Origin: Erythroxylum novogranatense
Taxonomy: Eukaryota > Streptophyta > Magnoliopsida > Malpighiales > Erythroxylaceae
Assembly (NCBI GenBank): GCA_029891385.1
Contig: CM057226.1
Coordinates: forward strand, 9,789,225 to 9,853,224
Length of the DNA: 64,000 nucleotides
Reading direction: 5' to 3'
Numbering within the stretch: the stretch's first letter is position 1; each line of letters opens with the position of its first letter. Positions 1 through 11,530 of this stretch are shown one piece after another. The notes below the pieces were generated by a model that ran no database searches, was not told where the DNA came from, and saw only the letters and a program-made list of their open reading frames with translations. Both the position numbers and the translations under genes were made by a program.

Positions 1-1840
1 CTCCCTTATCTCTCATTCTCGGTTTTGCCTTAGGGAATGAATAAAAAAGGAGGAAAATCATCACTTGTTTCATGTTTATTCACTCACTCACCGAAAACCC
101 TCTTCATCTTTCCTTCTCCATCGATTTTTTTTTCTCCTTCTTCATTGTTATTTCCTCCAACCTTAAGTGATCTTCCTTGCATGCTTATAATCTCAACCTT
201 TAACCTTCCTACAGGATGAGAACCATCTATGGGGTTGAGAAAGTGGAGAGGTTGGTGTAGTAGTGAAGAGGGAAGGCTTGAGTACGTAAGTTATGGTTTA
301 AGCTTTACTTATGCTTTTAATGAATGAATTAGTAGTTAGTTGCTTTGATTGGAAGTTATTGTTCATTATATGTGATGTAAGATGCATGAAGGTCATGAAA
401 CCTATGGGTTGAATTGTTGGGTATGTTTGTGTAAGACCTAAATAAGTTAAGATGATGAAGTGGATTTAGTGATATTAGATGACTCAAACTTAAAAGAAAA
501 TGATAAGAAAGTGATTGAAGATAGGACTGAAATTTATGGATATATATATTGACATGAAGGTCTTGATGACCTATTGGCTCAATTCTTGTGTTATTAGGAT
601 GCTTATGCATGTGGAATTGGTGTTATAAGTGATAGTATGTAAGTTGAAGATAAAAGCTGAAAAATGGATTTTTGACCTACTGTACTGTTTTGAGTATAAC
701 TCATTGTGTGGTTATGCAAATGAGTCAAAGTTTCCACACAATTAAATTTTGGCTTGTTGGCTACATTTTTGTGTGAAATAGGTGTTGTCTAATTTTAGTC
801 TTAAGAGGGTGAATTTTAGCATGGAAAGTTACTGCTGATGGCTGGAATGAACAGTAACTGAACCACATAACCTAGAGTTTTGATGATTTTTCTAAATTAA
901 TTAAGACAGAATTAGGGAAAATGGTCTTCATAAATGTTGAAGCCTATATTGTTAGCTTTCTATTTCCACTGATTTTGCAATTTTTCGATTTGTATATTGG
1001 GAGATATCCACTGTTAACTATTGACTGATTTTGTATATGGTGATGAAACCTAGCCTAAGTGTCAGATTTGTGAGCATTCTGATTGGAAGAAATTTTAGCA
1101 ATTTCTGTGAATTGAATTAGCTTGAGTGATCTTCTGAAGAGTTGTAGAGGAAACATTTATCTTGAAAATGGTATATAGCATGTAATTTTTGGAGATCATA
1201 TTTGGGAGTTATGAGTTTTCAAATCCTGAACCTGCATAAAGGTGTTAACTGCTGATCATGGTAGACAATTGCATAACAGTTTTGAATTGATTAGAGATGG
1301 AATTGGCTCTTAAGCTCTTCATGAAACTTGAAGTATGTGGTTTTATCTTTCCAATGATATAAGGTAGTGATTTTTTTTTGACTTGTGTATAGGCAGTTAT
1401 GCTTGATAGAACATTACTGTCCAGATTGGGTGATTTCTGGGGCAGCATCATTGATTGAATTATTTGACCTAGTTAACAATTGAATTTGATTTTTGGTTGT
1501 TCATGAAAGTTGTTTATGACATTGGGATATTTCCGAGCATATTTATTGTGTAATTTTTTACTAAGGAACTGGAAAGTTACGGATTTTATAAAATGTTGTA
1601 CTGTTTTGACAAATGTTGCACTGTTTTGAGAGGCATTGTGAGGGCAGTAACTTTGATTGCATTTTTGACACCCTTAGAGATGAAATTGGCTTTTGTGTCC
1701 TTCATGAAACTTGTATAGCTCTCTTTTCTCTATAAAATAGACACCAATTTTGTCCAATTTGGAGTTCGGAGTAGGGAGTTATGCTCTGTATAAGTTGGGA
1801 TGTCGGAGGACGTTGTTTCAGATCTGCTATTGTATAGCAT

Positions 1841-1920
1841 AAGTCGACTTGCACCCCATATAAGTCGACTAGTACATACACAGTGGTATAAGTCGACTTG
1901 CATCCTCAGACAAGTCGACT
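1841..1920. repeat. Four spaced copies of a palindromic aagtcgact(t) motif in the LTR
   Basis: Copies lie at 1841-1850, 1862-1870, 1890-1899 and 1912-1920. Two are the full perfect palindrome aagtcgactt and two end in a instead of the last t. Spacing between copies is 20-28 bp. The array sits in the middle of the LTR, the same relative place as the palindromic array of the solo LTR at 16104-16324. Confidence 0.85.
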
Positions 1921-2997
1921 AGGATCATATATTTTCCTTCTTTTGCTTATAACTTTTCCTTCTGACATCCGATTGGCCTGATTCTTGAGGCATCGGATTC
2001 GTGAAACATTGAATTTCATTTCATGGGAAATTGGGAAATTTTTGATGGAAAATTGACGGGTGTCCGGGAAATGGGTATTTCATCATTGTTTTATTTAATT
2101 GGGATCCTATAGAGGTCCGAATTGCGCACCTTCAGCGCCATTAGATTTCTAATTTTTAGACGGATTTTTCTAATAGAAAAAAATAGGATTAGGGCCGGGA
2201 ATTCATGAACAAGCATTATACACCTACATGTGCATCATTAACGAATTCTAATTAAATAGTTAGTGATCGTTTTCTTCTCTGATTCTTATAGAGGCCCAAT
2301 TGGAGCGTCGTTTGACCAACGTAGCAGAGACTTCCCAGCATTAGCTCGGAAGTAATAGGTGAGTAACCTAGATGGGTTTCTCAATTATTATATGTCTACT
2401 GTGGGGATAATGGCGGGACCAGGAATGTGCTATTTGTAACTGGTTTGCTGGTTTGCCATTACTGTGTTTAGTGTGATTAATTGTGTGAGATCTCGATCGT
2501 TAATCGATCGTGATTGACTTAGAATTATTAACTGCTTATGGTGCCATTCATGGATTTCTTGTGATTGACCGTGATTAATTGTAAAGTATGGATCGTGATT
2601 TGTGAATTATATACCGTTAAGTATATTCAATTGGGCATGTGCATTCATACACAGATGCATAAACTGATAAAGGATACTTGTGACCGAGTCGCCATCGACA
2701 TCGAATCAAAACGAGCCTCGAGCTCGAAGGAGAAAATCATACTCCTAGACGCCGCTTCATCGATCACTGATTATTGTTTACGCGCTCGGTCACAACACTG
2801 AAATTAAACTGGAAAAAAGAGTCACATGTGCATTGCATATTGGACTGAATATTGAAATGGCTTTTGCTCTATATATTTGTCGACTCATCGGATCAGATTC
2901 TATGATTGTATTATCATTAGCCTTGTGACTGTATGATTACCGTAACATGCTTATGTGATGCATGAATTGGGATAACCATCGATGATGGTTCCTCATT

Positions 2998-3011
2998 GAG
3001 TTCGCAAACTC
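2998..3011 (+). other. Short stem-loop near the LTR 3' end
   Basis: gagtt-cgca-aactc forms a 5-bp stem with a 4-nt loop. Equivalent hairpins lie in the solo LTR (14726-14739, minus) and in both Tekay LTRs (48730-48743 and 55845-55858). Confidence 0.55.
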
Positions 3012-3334
3012 ATCCAAAATTGCAATCTATTTTTCAGGCTTTGAAGAGTACCCGTTTGACAAGGGAGTATGTTTACTGTAGGCAAGTGAAGGATAGAGGT
3101 CGAGATCAGTTCACGTCTGCATTAGTGTCTCATAATTATATTCCGCAATCGTTGTAAACTGATTTGCATGTGTATTTCATGGTTCTTGTAAAGTATGGCT
3201 AAATGATAGTAATACCTATAACTGCAAAGATTTACTACTGTTTACTGCTTGTTCCACGCGAGTGTGTAATAACTGAAACTGCTTCCTTTTAACGTGAAAT
3301 GTATTTCAAAAAAAAATTGTATACCGAGTTTTAC

Positions 3335-3380
3335 TGACTGATGTAGTACGCCAACCACGTGTGACTGATGTAGTACGCCA
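3335..3380. repeat. 19-bp direct repeat, period 27 bp, near the LTR end
   Basis: The word tgactgatgtagtacgcca occurs at 3335-3353 and again at 3362-3380, about 45 bp before the LTR terminus. It is probably a local slippage duplication. Confidence 0.8.
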
Positions 3381-3423
3381 CCAATGATATCGGGTTCGGG
3401 TCACATGGGAGTGGGATGTTACA

Positions 3424-4089
3424 CCTATGGTGTTGGTTACAGACAACGATCGGCAATTCGACAACGACAAGTTCGGAGATTTCTGTGAGTGACTAAAGAT
3501 AAGGCTCCAATTGACTTCAGTAGCTTACCCTCAAAGCAACGGACTTGCGGAGAACACTAACAAAAAAATAATGAGTGCCCTCAAGAAGTGCTTAGATGGA
3601 CGTAAGACTTGGGTAGATGAACTAGATGAAGTATTGTGGGCGTACAGAACTACCCCAAATGGAGCCACAAGGGAAACACCGTTCAGGATGACCTTTGGGG
3701 CAGAAGCCCTAGTTCCAGTAGAAGTGGTGTTGCACAACCAAAGAGTTTCGAGTTATGAAGAAGAGCGGAATAATGAAGCCCGCCGGGCAGAACTTGTGTT
3801 TCTCAGTGAAGACAGGGATAGGGCAGCCGCTCGTTCAGAAGCCATCAGACAAAAAGCAACAAGGTTTTACAACGAAAGGGTAAGGCCGAAAGAAATAAAG
3901 ATTGGCAGCTATGTTCTAAGAAAGGCTGAGGCGACTGGGAAACATCCTGGAAAGCTCGAACAGGCGTGGGAAGAACACTATCAAGTGGTCAAACAAGCTG
4001 GATACGGCTCTTACATCCTGCGCAGCATTGATGGCAAGATTCTACCGAGGCCATGGAACTCTCAAAACCTGAAGACATTTTATCAATAG
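3424..4089 (+). pseudogene. Tat-lineage Ty3/gypsy integrase, C-terminal part
   Basis: The translation contains the last part of a retroviral-type integrase core: a TDNDRQFDN stretch with the second catalytic Asp, a stop codon, then NGLAENTNKK with the catalytic Glu. These are followed by WAYRTTPNGATRETPF and a C-terminal domain ending in RPWNSQNLKTFYQ, typical of Tat elements. The open part (3511-4089) is 192 codons. The reading frame is cut on the left by the LTR that ends at 3423, so RT, RNase H and the front of integrase are missing. An in-frame stop lies near 3490. The strand and order match the tandem repeats, antisense ORFs and LTR that follow, so this is the 3' half of a Tat element. 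Confidence 0.85.
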
Positions 4090-4282
4090 ATAAGCTTTGT
4101 TTTATTTATTTCTTTATCTTGTACTGTATTGTTGCTTACGCATTTATAGTGGGTACCTTTTTCCTGGCCTTGCCAGTCAGGTTTTTTAACGGCCCACCCC
4201 CTTATCATCATCAATAAAGGGTTTCAAGTTTCTCGGCAGGCAGAGCCTCACCAAAATAAGCTAGAACAACAAAACAGATTGA

Positions 4283-4760
4283 TTGCCATCCACATTGCTC
4301 AGCCAGGTTGCCAAGACAAGATCCTTGGAACTAGGCGATGCCGAGAAGATTAATTCGGATCGCTCAGCCTCGACCACTCTCGGCCAGATTGCCAAGACAA
4401 GATCCTTAGAACCAGGTGATGTCGAGAAGATTAATCTCGGATCGCTCGGCCTCGACCACTCTCGACCAGGTTTCCAAGACAGGATCTTAGAACCAGGCAA
4501 TGCCAAGACAAGATCTTGGATCCCTCGACATCGCTCAGCTAGGTTGCCAAGACAGGATCTTGGAACCAGGCGATGCCAAGACAAGATCTTGGATTGCTCG
4601 GCCTCGACATCGCTCTTCCAGGTTGCCAAAATAGGATCTTGGAACCAGGCGATGCCAAGACAAGATCTTGGATCGCTAGGCCTCTACGCCGCTCGGCTAG
4701 GTTGCCAAGACAAGATCCTTAGAACCAGGCGATGTCGAGAAAATTAATCTCTGATCGCTC
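4283..4760 (+). repeat. Tandem repeat array in the Tat 3' untranslated region
   Basis: About six degenerate copies of a 75-83 bp unit follow each other. Each copy contains a version of aggttgccaagacaagatc, then gaaccaggcgatgcc and gatcgctcggcctcgac. Copies begin near 4305, 4388, 4469, 4541, 4619 and 4698. Tat-lineage elements are known for long 3' regions with tandem repeats between integrase and the 3' LTR. Frames open across the array on both strands are by-products of the repeat and are not called as genes. The 190 bp before the array (4090-4282) hold no feature beyond untranslated sequence. Confidence 0.85.
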
Positions 4761-4968
4761 GGCTGGTTTCTTTCGCATCGATCGGTCGAAGGATCTATCG
4801 ACGCCCCCGCAAAATGAAAAAGCAAACCTTTATATGAAACTAATGACAATCTAAGTTACGTTTGCAAAATTGAGAATACTATGAAGGATAAGAAAAAAAA
4901 ATTATTTCTTCATATTTTTCCTGGTCACAAGCCCGACCAGGTAAGCTTTGAGGGTCCTATAGCACAAG

Positions 4969-6355
4969 TTAGTGGGGATCTTCAGGATGAGAAGCAGCTG
5001 GATCGACAAAAGGGGAGGTTGGCAAAGTAGCCGAGGCAGGACCAGAGTCTGCAGGAAGAACCGGAGAGACATCCCCGTGAGATCGCTCGTCCTCCTCATC
5101 CGAGCTAAGGTCCAGCTCCTCATCCAGAACCGACGTTTGTTCTCCCTCGGCTATCTCGCTCACTTCCTCCAAAGAAAGGCCAAGAACGGTGTGAAGCATC
5201 GGCTCGACATAATCCTCGAATGAAGGACCATCCGACTCGTCAGGGATGCAAACGTCGTGGCAATTCTTCAGGATCGAAAGGGTCAAGTCACAAGCGAACT
5301 CTAAGCACTCCTCCTGTAAGAACCGCCTTTTCCATCGCTTGATCACCTCAACTCTCTGCTTTTTGATGGAGCCTCGCAACTCCATCAGTCTATCCTCGGC
5401 CCTCAGTTTATCGCTCACCGCTTCATGACAATCCTGGAGGAATTTTGGTCGAAGCTCCTGCTCCTTCTCCATCTTTCTCTTCAAGTCCTTACACTCCTTG
5501 GCCAGCCCGTCTTTCACCGCAATCACCCTGCTCTTTTCCTCCTCCCCCGTAGCGAGCTGAGCTTTCAAAACGCTCCTCTCCTCCTCCCAAAATTTCTTCT
5601 CCTCCTCCAAGGAAGAGAGTTGAGCCTGGAAGACGTCCCTCTCTTCTTTGGCCTCTAAAAGCTCGGCCCTCAAAGTGTTCACTTGCTCAAGAAGATCGCA
5701 GGCTTCCCGGTCTAGCGTTCGGGCAGTCCCGTCGAGCTGTTCGACACGTTGGTGCATCGCGGAGGTGAACGCCAGATCCCTCGCACAGCTACGGATGAGA
5801 CGGGCCGCCAACTCCTGATTGTCCAACGAGTCTATAAGCTTCTCGTCTACAGGGGGAACTACCCTCTGAGCAATGTGAAGAGCCACATCGAAGTCCCCAA
5901 GTGACGCAGCCTTATCCAGACTGATCGCTGGCTCCCACTTCTCAGCGCTTGTCGCTCTCCCTTTCCCCTTGCCCTTATCCGATCAGGCAACACGCTCTTC
6001 CCCCTTCTCTCTTCCCTTCTCTTTCTTCCTACCTTGGTCCGATGGGCAGGGCGATCGGTTGATAACCCGAACGATCTTTTTCCTCTTAAGAGGTGGCTCA
6101 ACCTCTTCATCCTCTTCTTCTATGACCGCTAGGTCTTCACCAGCCAACCGGGTCATCACTGTTGACCGCTCGGGCACAGCTGCCACGGCGAGTGCTACAG
6201 ATGGCTCGGGAACAGTAGGACGAGCGACATCCGCGCTGGCCTATCCTTTCTTGCCCTACCCCTTTGTCTTCGAAGAGGGCCTAGCAGCTTTGCACTGGCC
6301 TCTGGTAGGGTTGGAGGACCCGGCGAAATCGTTGAGCCTTGCCATGGCTGCACAG
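4969..6355 (-). CDS. Antisense coiled-coil protein ORF of the Tat element, in two frames
   Basis: Two minus-strand frames follow each other. The upstream one (about 6355-5983) starts after a pyrimidine-rich tgtgcag and encodes a low-complexity segment with a basic stretch, PPLKRKKIVRV, that resembles a nuclear localisation signal. The second (5886-4969, 305 codons) has a predicted long coiled coil at about residues 45-200, rich in E, K, L and R with heptad-like spacing, then an acidic tail (EEVSEIAEGEQTSVLDEELD). Plant Tat elements are known to carry extra ORFs antisense to gag-pol between integrase and the 3' LTR, and position and strand fit that here. I do not recognise a function. The break near 5980 could be a frameshift or a short intron. 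Confidence 0.6.
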
Positions 6356-6421
6356 CAATAAAACATATTAGAAATCGAAACCAATACTTACAAATACAGT
6401 AAATAGTTCAACCATGAGGAG

Positions 6422-7210
6422 TCAACCAGAGGGGGCAGTTTCTTCTCCTAGCCCGCTAATTCGGGGTGGGGGTTCGATTAGGAATGAATCGACCGAGGCC
6501 CCCCTGCGATATCCCAGAATGAGACGATCGAAGTCATACCGACCGAGCCCCATAATGCGATCGACTACATCCCACTCCTCTCTAGTAAGAGACAAGCTCG
6601 ACGCGTCGCTCCATCGCTCGGCTAGAGGATATCTCCACTGCTGGGACTCAAAGGAAGATCCCAGAGGCCTCACGAAAAAGTACTTCATCCGCCAAGCTTG
6701 AATTTTTAAAGTCGTTCCGGCCAAGCGATATCGAGCATCTCTATACTGCAGATGAGGAACCTCGGCCCCAGCGCTTGAACTCTGGTTCATTCTTAAAAAA
6801 TGACGTAGGATGCCGATCGAAGGCGGACAGCCGAATTGATGGCACAGCAAGGCCAAACCGTTAATGAATCTCCATCCATTCGGAGGAATTTGGCTCGGCT
6901 TCAATCGGTAGGCGACGCACACCTTGTCAATGATCGAGGCATACGAAAGCTTCATGCCACCGACCAAGAAGAAGCTGTCAGAAATAGCAAAATACCCTCC
7001 CAGATTGCTGTGGATCCGTTCGTCCTCGGAGGCCAGCCTAGGTCCCCAGGACAAAGGGATATTGTTCCTAATAACCGACCGATTCAACTGTCCCACGGTC
7101 ATCATCGATTCGTCTTTCGGTGGCTCCTCAACGACCAGCTCATCCTTCCGGTCACTCGCCGTGACTCCCTCAATACCTCTCACCCCCGGCACCGCCACTA
7201 CTTCCGCCAC
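6422..7210 (-). CDS. Antisense ORF resembling the plant 'putative gypsy type transposon' (Transposase_28) domain
   Basis: The ORF is open for 262 codons on the minus strand, opposite to the Tat integrase. The central part (about residues 70-200) has the pattern of plant proteins annotated as putative gypsy-type transposon: a hydrophobic GGYFAISDSFFLVGGMKL segment, then PNGWRFINGLALLC and WRMKYFFVRPLGS. The N-terminus is acidic and low in complexity. It lies directly upstream, in its own direction, of the coiled-coil ORF, and the two may be exons of one antisense transcript: a cag acceptor-like site lies near 6355 and gt donor-like sites near 6392-6420. The domain name is from memory of the family and was not tested by a search. 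No catalytic residues can be pointed to. Confidence 0.6.
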   Translation of the reverse strand: MAEVVAVPGVRGIEGVTASDRKDELVVEEPPKDESMMTVGQLNRSVIRNNIPLSWGPRLASEDERIHSNLGGYFAISDSFFLVGGMKLSYASIIDKVCVAYRLKPSQIPPNGWRFINGLALLCHQFGCPPSIGILRHFLRMNQSSSAGAEVPHLQYRDARYRLAGTTLKIQAWRMKYFFVRPLGSSFESQQWRYPLAERWSDASSLSLTREEWDVVDRIMGLGRYDFDRLILGYRRGASVDSFLIEPPPRISGLGEETAPSG

Positions 7211-7875
7211 TACTCCAAGCGGCCCGACTGGAGTTGGGAGGCCCTCTCGACGGTTTCATCCCTAGGGCTAACCCTACTTCTAGGACTGGTTGACGACATG
7301 CTTACAAAGAGGAAACTTTGAGGAAGAAGCGAGGAAAAAGGACATACCTAGTTGGTGATTGAAGTTGGGAATTTGAACGGCGGTTGAAAGAAAACTCCGG
7401 AGACTGTAGGCAAGAAGGTGCAAATGAAAGCCGAAGAACAAAACAAGTGTGAAGAAAATCTGTAGACTGTCGATCCTAAGTATTTATAGAAGATCGGTCG
7501 AATGGACATTGCAACCAACGCTTGACGCATGGAGAAAATCCGAGCCGAACTCAGACACGTGGCAAAATTAGAGCCGTGCAAATTAGGGTTATCAGTTACC
7601 CATAGCGGAACAGCAGTTGAAAGGACATATGTGACAGCTGCACAATAGTTACAAACTCTGAAAATCTGTCAGAGGGCACGCGCTGTCAGTAATAATTAAA
7701 CCAAGTGCCTTCACGCGCTCAGCGTCGATGTTCACCCGATCTATCTTGGCACGAGCTATCATGCAATAAGCATCGATGCCAACCGATCGGGACACTCAAC
7801 CGACCGATCCTAGCACGAGCTGTCACGTACCATGCATTGATGTCCGACCGATCGGACCTACCACGAGCTGTCCTA
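7211..7875 (+). mobile_element. Tat 3' untranslated region and first part of its 3' LTR
   Basis: No credible gene is present. From about 7600 the sequence looks like a Tat LTR: ctgtcagtaataattaaacc, then several degenerate copies of gatcggac and cacgagctgtc (for example near 7750, 7815 and 7865). It stops at the Athila insertion, with the duplicated target cagac at 7876-7880, and resumes at 22502. The exact start of the LTR could not be fixed, because its 5' partner lies outside the window. Confidence 0.6.
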
Positions 7876-7880
7876 CAGAC

Positions 7881-10470
7881 TGTTGCGGTCTAAACAAAAC
7901 AATTAAATTTTATCTAAACCAATTAGAGGCAAGTGCACCCCGTCGACAAGTAATATAAATCGGAAGAAGCAGGATATCGCACTCCGAGGAAAAAATTTCA
8001 ACACGTAAGACAATTAAATTAAGCGATTAAAATTACTCGACGATCTAAAATTGATTGATTTACAAATAAAATAAAATAAAGTAAGCAAATTAAGAAAATA
8101 TGAAAATGAAAGGTTTAAATTAAAACGACTAGATTTAATCAAATAATAAAAATCGGTTAAGGTATTAGACTTCAATTGGATTAGGCACTAAAAATTATAA
8201 TAGTGGATTAATTTAGAAAATACTTCACTTAAGCAAGTCGAACCCAATGTTCATGGTGTTCCCTTCTCTTTTAAATCCGAAGTCACTACTTGGTTCATGA
8301 AAATTGGAATAAAAGCGTTAAATCTGAGAAGTTCTAAAATTAAGTTCGTTAATTCAGGTATCCTCACACAAGATCCTAAGGTTGGTCTACACTTTAGCCT
8401 CAAGTATGTCGCTGATTAATTTTCAAACAAATTAAATCCCATTGGTTGTGGCATTTAATCATCTAAGGTCTTTAATCTAGGTGATCAAGCTAAATTAAGA
8501 CTAAATATGCATTCAATCAAGCAAAAATTAATACCACAAAAATTATCATAATCCAATATCAATCTTAACCTTAACCGAGAAGACAAACTTACTCACACAT
8601 ATTTATCAATGTAACATAAATCATGGTCATAATATATGTTTGCATTGATTAAATCCACACAAATAAAAAAAAAATACGAAATTAATAAAAACAAATTAAA
8701 AACATCCCCTTTTTTCGCAGCTGAATTTTCTTGTGCCTCTAGCTTCAGAAATATTGTATTAGCCACCAGCTGCTTCAACGATTGTTCACGAACTCCATCA
8801 GCTGCTTGCTATTTTTTTTTCCAGCTCCTCCTTTCTCCACTAGCTAACATTTAAAAAAAAAATTTAATGCCCAAACTTTTACCTCAACGTGTCACTTTCT
8901 TTGTGGTGTAACGTTGGTGTTGAGTTTGTAAGTGCTGGAGCAAAAAGTAACAAGATGCCTTCTCTTGTCTTCACTTCAACCTTGCTAACGTATTTTATTT
9001 CCACCACCAGCTGTTAAAATTGTCTGGCCTTTATTTTTGTATCCAACGTCCTCTCTTCTCCACAGCTGTCAGCTACTAACGTGATCCTTCAAACCCAGCA
9101 GCAACGTGTCTTTCCTCCACTTCACCAGCAGCGTTGTTCCACCAGCATCTTGTCTTTCCTCCACTTCACCAGCAGCGTTGTTCCACCAGCTTCTAATCTG
9201 TTTTTTTTTATATATATACTAACAAGCTTAAGGTTTTCTTCCTCCAGCTCTCATCTTGAATGGTGTACAGCTCATGCTCTTCCTCTTCACTTTAGCTAGG
9301 TGTCAACGTCTCAAGCCCTCCAACCTCAACTTCTAACGTGTCTTCTTGGTTTTTTGGTAAGAATCTTCACGTCCCAAGCCTCTTTAACTCACCCAGCTGC
9401 TTGTGTTGTTCTTTAAATGAGTGACGCTTCAACCAGCTGCTCCAACGAGGTCACACCACCAGCTGCTGTAACGTTGCTTCAGAGTTTGTGCTTCCACGTC
9501 TCCTTGCTGCAGCTCACGTTGATCTCTCTTCAGTGCTGCCTTGCGTGAAGTCCAGCCCAGCAAACACGTTGATCCTTCATCAGCTCAAGCACCCTCCAAT
9601 GCTACTCATCTTCATGCTTCCATCTCCCTATTTTCCACCATTATTTAACCTCATCTTCACACCACGTTCTCAAGCCACCAGCTAGTTCATGGGTGAGTGC
9701 CACCTGCTGCTTTGAACGTATTCCTCTCCACTGGCTTGTAACGTTGTTTTTCAGCTTGTATATTTGATGGGTGGTCTCTAACGTGGGAGTCTTTGGCTTT
9801 GGCTGGTGGTGTGCGTCTCAGTGTGGGGGCAACATTCGGAGGAGTTTTTTTTTGTGAAGTATGGAGGCTGATATAGTGGAAGCATACGGAAGGTTTTGGT
9901 ATGGATGGTTTTTTATGTGAGTGGCCTGGTGTGAGTGTTGGTTGAGGCTGTCCCTCGTGAGAACTTCGTCCATTCATTCAATGATGGAAAAAAAACAAAA
10001 CCTCCTTCTGGAAGCAGCTCGTTGTTATCTCTTGAGAGGAGCGTATGAGTGTTCTGTCCAGATGCAAATTGCCATCCTCTTTTGTCGAATTTTTGCTGTC
10101 TTCTTTGTTGTTGGATGCTAGCTATAAGTGGAGTGGTTGTGGGCTGAAGTGGGGGCTATAGCATGGTGGAAGCATGGAGCTTGTGTTGATGGAAGTGAAG
10201 GCTGTGTTGTGGGCGCTGATTGGAGTGGCTGTTTTGGTGGAGTGAAATAATCAAATGTGGAGTTGTGCTGTACATCGACGTGTAGTGGAATGGAGTGTGG
10301 ACCGTTGTGCGTGCTGGAGGCATGGAGAGGCTGGTTTTCTTAAAACAATCCCAAAGATAATATATGCTTAAAATTAAAACAAATAACTCTTCATTAGTCC
10401 AATTTAAACATAAATGGACAAGAATTTAAGAAATTATGTAACTAAAATTAATATAAAATGTTCATTAACA
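7881..10470 (-). repeat. 3' LTR of the Athila element
   Basis: This 2590-bp LTR is nearly identical to 19901-22496, differing by small indels and scattered substitutions, for example at the simple repeat near 9210 versus (ta)n near 21225. It contains eight CAGCTG palindromes between about 8715 and 9465 and a 44-bp tandem duplication at about 9107-9194. Short frames open in both LTR copies are conserved only because the LTRs are copies of each other, and they have no recognisable domain. Confidence 0.93.
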
Positions 10471-10485
10471 ACACCCCCACACTTG
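10471..10485 (-). other. Polypurine tract of the Athila element
   Basis: Read on the minus strand the sequence is caagtgtgggggtgt, directly before the 3' LTR start TGTTAATG. A G-rich tract of this form is usual in Athila and primes plus-strand synthesis. Confidence 0.8.
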
Positions 10486-11530
10486 AATTGTTGCTTGTCC
10501 TCAAGCAACTTGCTTAGGTCACAATCAACATATTCTGTCATTTTATTTTCAACGAAAATTAAGTGTTTGCAGTCCCTTAAAAATTCGGCGAACTCAAATA
10601 TCAAGCTACAACATGTATCATAATATTTTCATCAATGCATATAAACAAAATCAAAGGTAGATATCTGTGATCAAAAACAAGCACAAAATTAAAATGGACT
10701 TCCCTCACGATATTCACTCATGTCGCTCAAGTGTATTGTGTTTCGCTCAAAACTTCCTCTAGGAGATTACACTATCATAGGCTTGCAAATTCACCTAGTT
10801 TCTACTACATAGTGTACATGTCATCATGGATCAAAAGGGCTTTTATTCAGGGTTTTAATGAGGTTTAGGTTAAGGTGATGTAAAAAGAACAAAGGCTGCT
10901 CACAAGTATTTACAAAGTACTAAGTGACGTGGGACAATTAAAAAGAATTTTTGAAATTTACAAAAATATGGGACTACAACTACTCATCACTATCAAACGC
11001 TATTTTTTATTTTTTATTTTTTATTCTTTTTCTTTTTTTTGTTTTTGTAACAATAAACATAAAAGAAGATAGCAATAACAAAAATCAACAACAATTGATT
11101 AGATGTGCCTCTAAAACATCTCAAAATAACTTGTAAAATAGAAGTCCCCAAATCAAGGAATTAAATGCTTAGTACTTCATTTAACTTGTGAAAGGGTAAA
11201 GCTAAAAGTTTTTAAGTTTCACTGTAATACGGTTAATAAGAAAACAACAAGGTCAAAGGCTCAAAGGGGGTAACAAGGAAAAAATGATTTGGTAGGTCAT
11301 TTAAGCTAAAGGTTTAAAACAAAGAAGGCCTTTATCATGTCCATAGAGCATGTAACTAGCAGTATCAAACAGGTTAAGAGCAAGTTCTGAAGGTAATCCA
11401 CATAGGGAAGCATCACATACAATAAAGAAAATAAATGACTGTAAGATGCAGTCATATGGCTCAAGATCTCACATATGTTTAAATAAAAATCCATCAAAAT
11501 TTCATACATTGCTTCATCACTCAGCATCAG
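10486..11530 (-). other. Athila region between integrase and 3' LTR, no gene seen
   Basis: About 1.0 kb of AT-rich DNA with homopolymer stretches (t-rich near 11000-11040). Athila elements often carry an envelope-like ORF here. None is visible on the minus strand, so it has either been deleted or has decayed beyond recognition. Confidence 0.6.

Larger units (their letters stand above)
1..3423 (+). mobile_element. Tekay-like Ty3/gypsy LTR, left end outside the window
   Basis: The right end is a canonical plant gypsy LTR terminus, gggatgttaca, after which an unrelated Tat integrase frame begins abruptly. The block shares layout with the solo LTR at 14340-17255 and with the Tekay LTRs at 47005 and 54074: a pyrimidine-rich transcript-leader-like start, a palindromic cassette, a gtgagtaacctagatg-like motif (near 2360) and a short stem-loop toward the 3' end. 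No open frame longer than about 80 codons is credible. The left terminus and left TSD lie before base 1, so it is not possible to say whether this is a solo LTR or the 3' LTR of a full element. Assignment to Tekay is inference from resemblance to the element at 47005. Confidence 0.7.

Noticed and set aside
37..219. Small plus-strand open frame at the window start
   Set aside because: It lies in the pyrimidine-rich leader-like part of an LTR, shows no domain and is low in complexity.
2565..2801. Plus-strand frame with a Ser/Arg-rich end
   Set aside because: Inside the LTR, no domain, not found in the related LTRs.
4283..4747. Open frames on both strands across the repeat array
   Set aside because: They arise from the 75-83 bp tandem repeat; both strands are open and neither has a domain.
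9488..10121. Short frames in the Athila 3' LTR that are also found near 21512-22148
   Set aside because: They are conserved only because the two LTRs are copies, with no domain and no start context.
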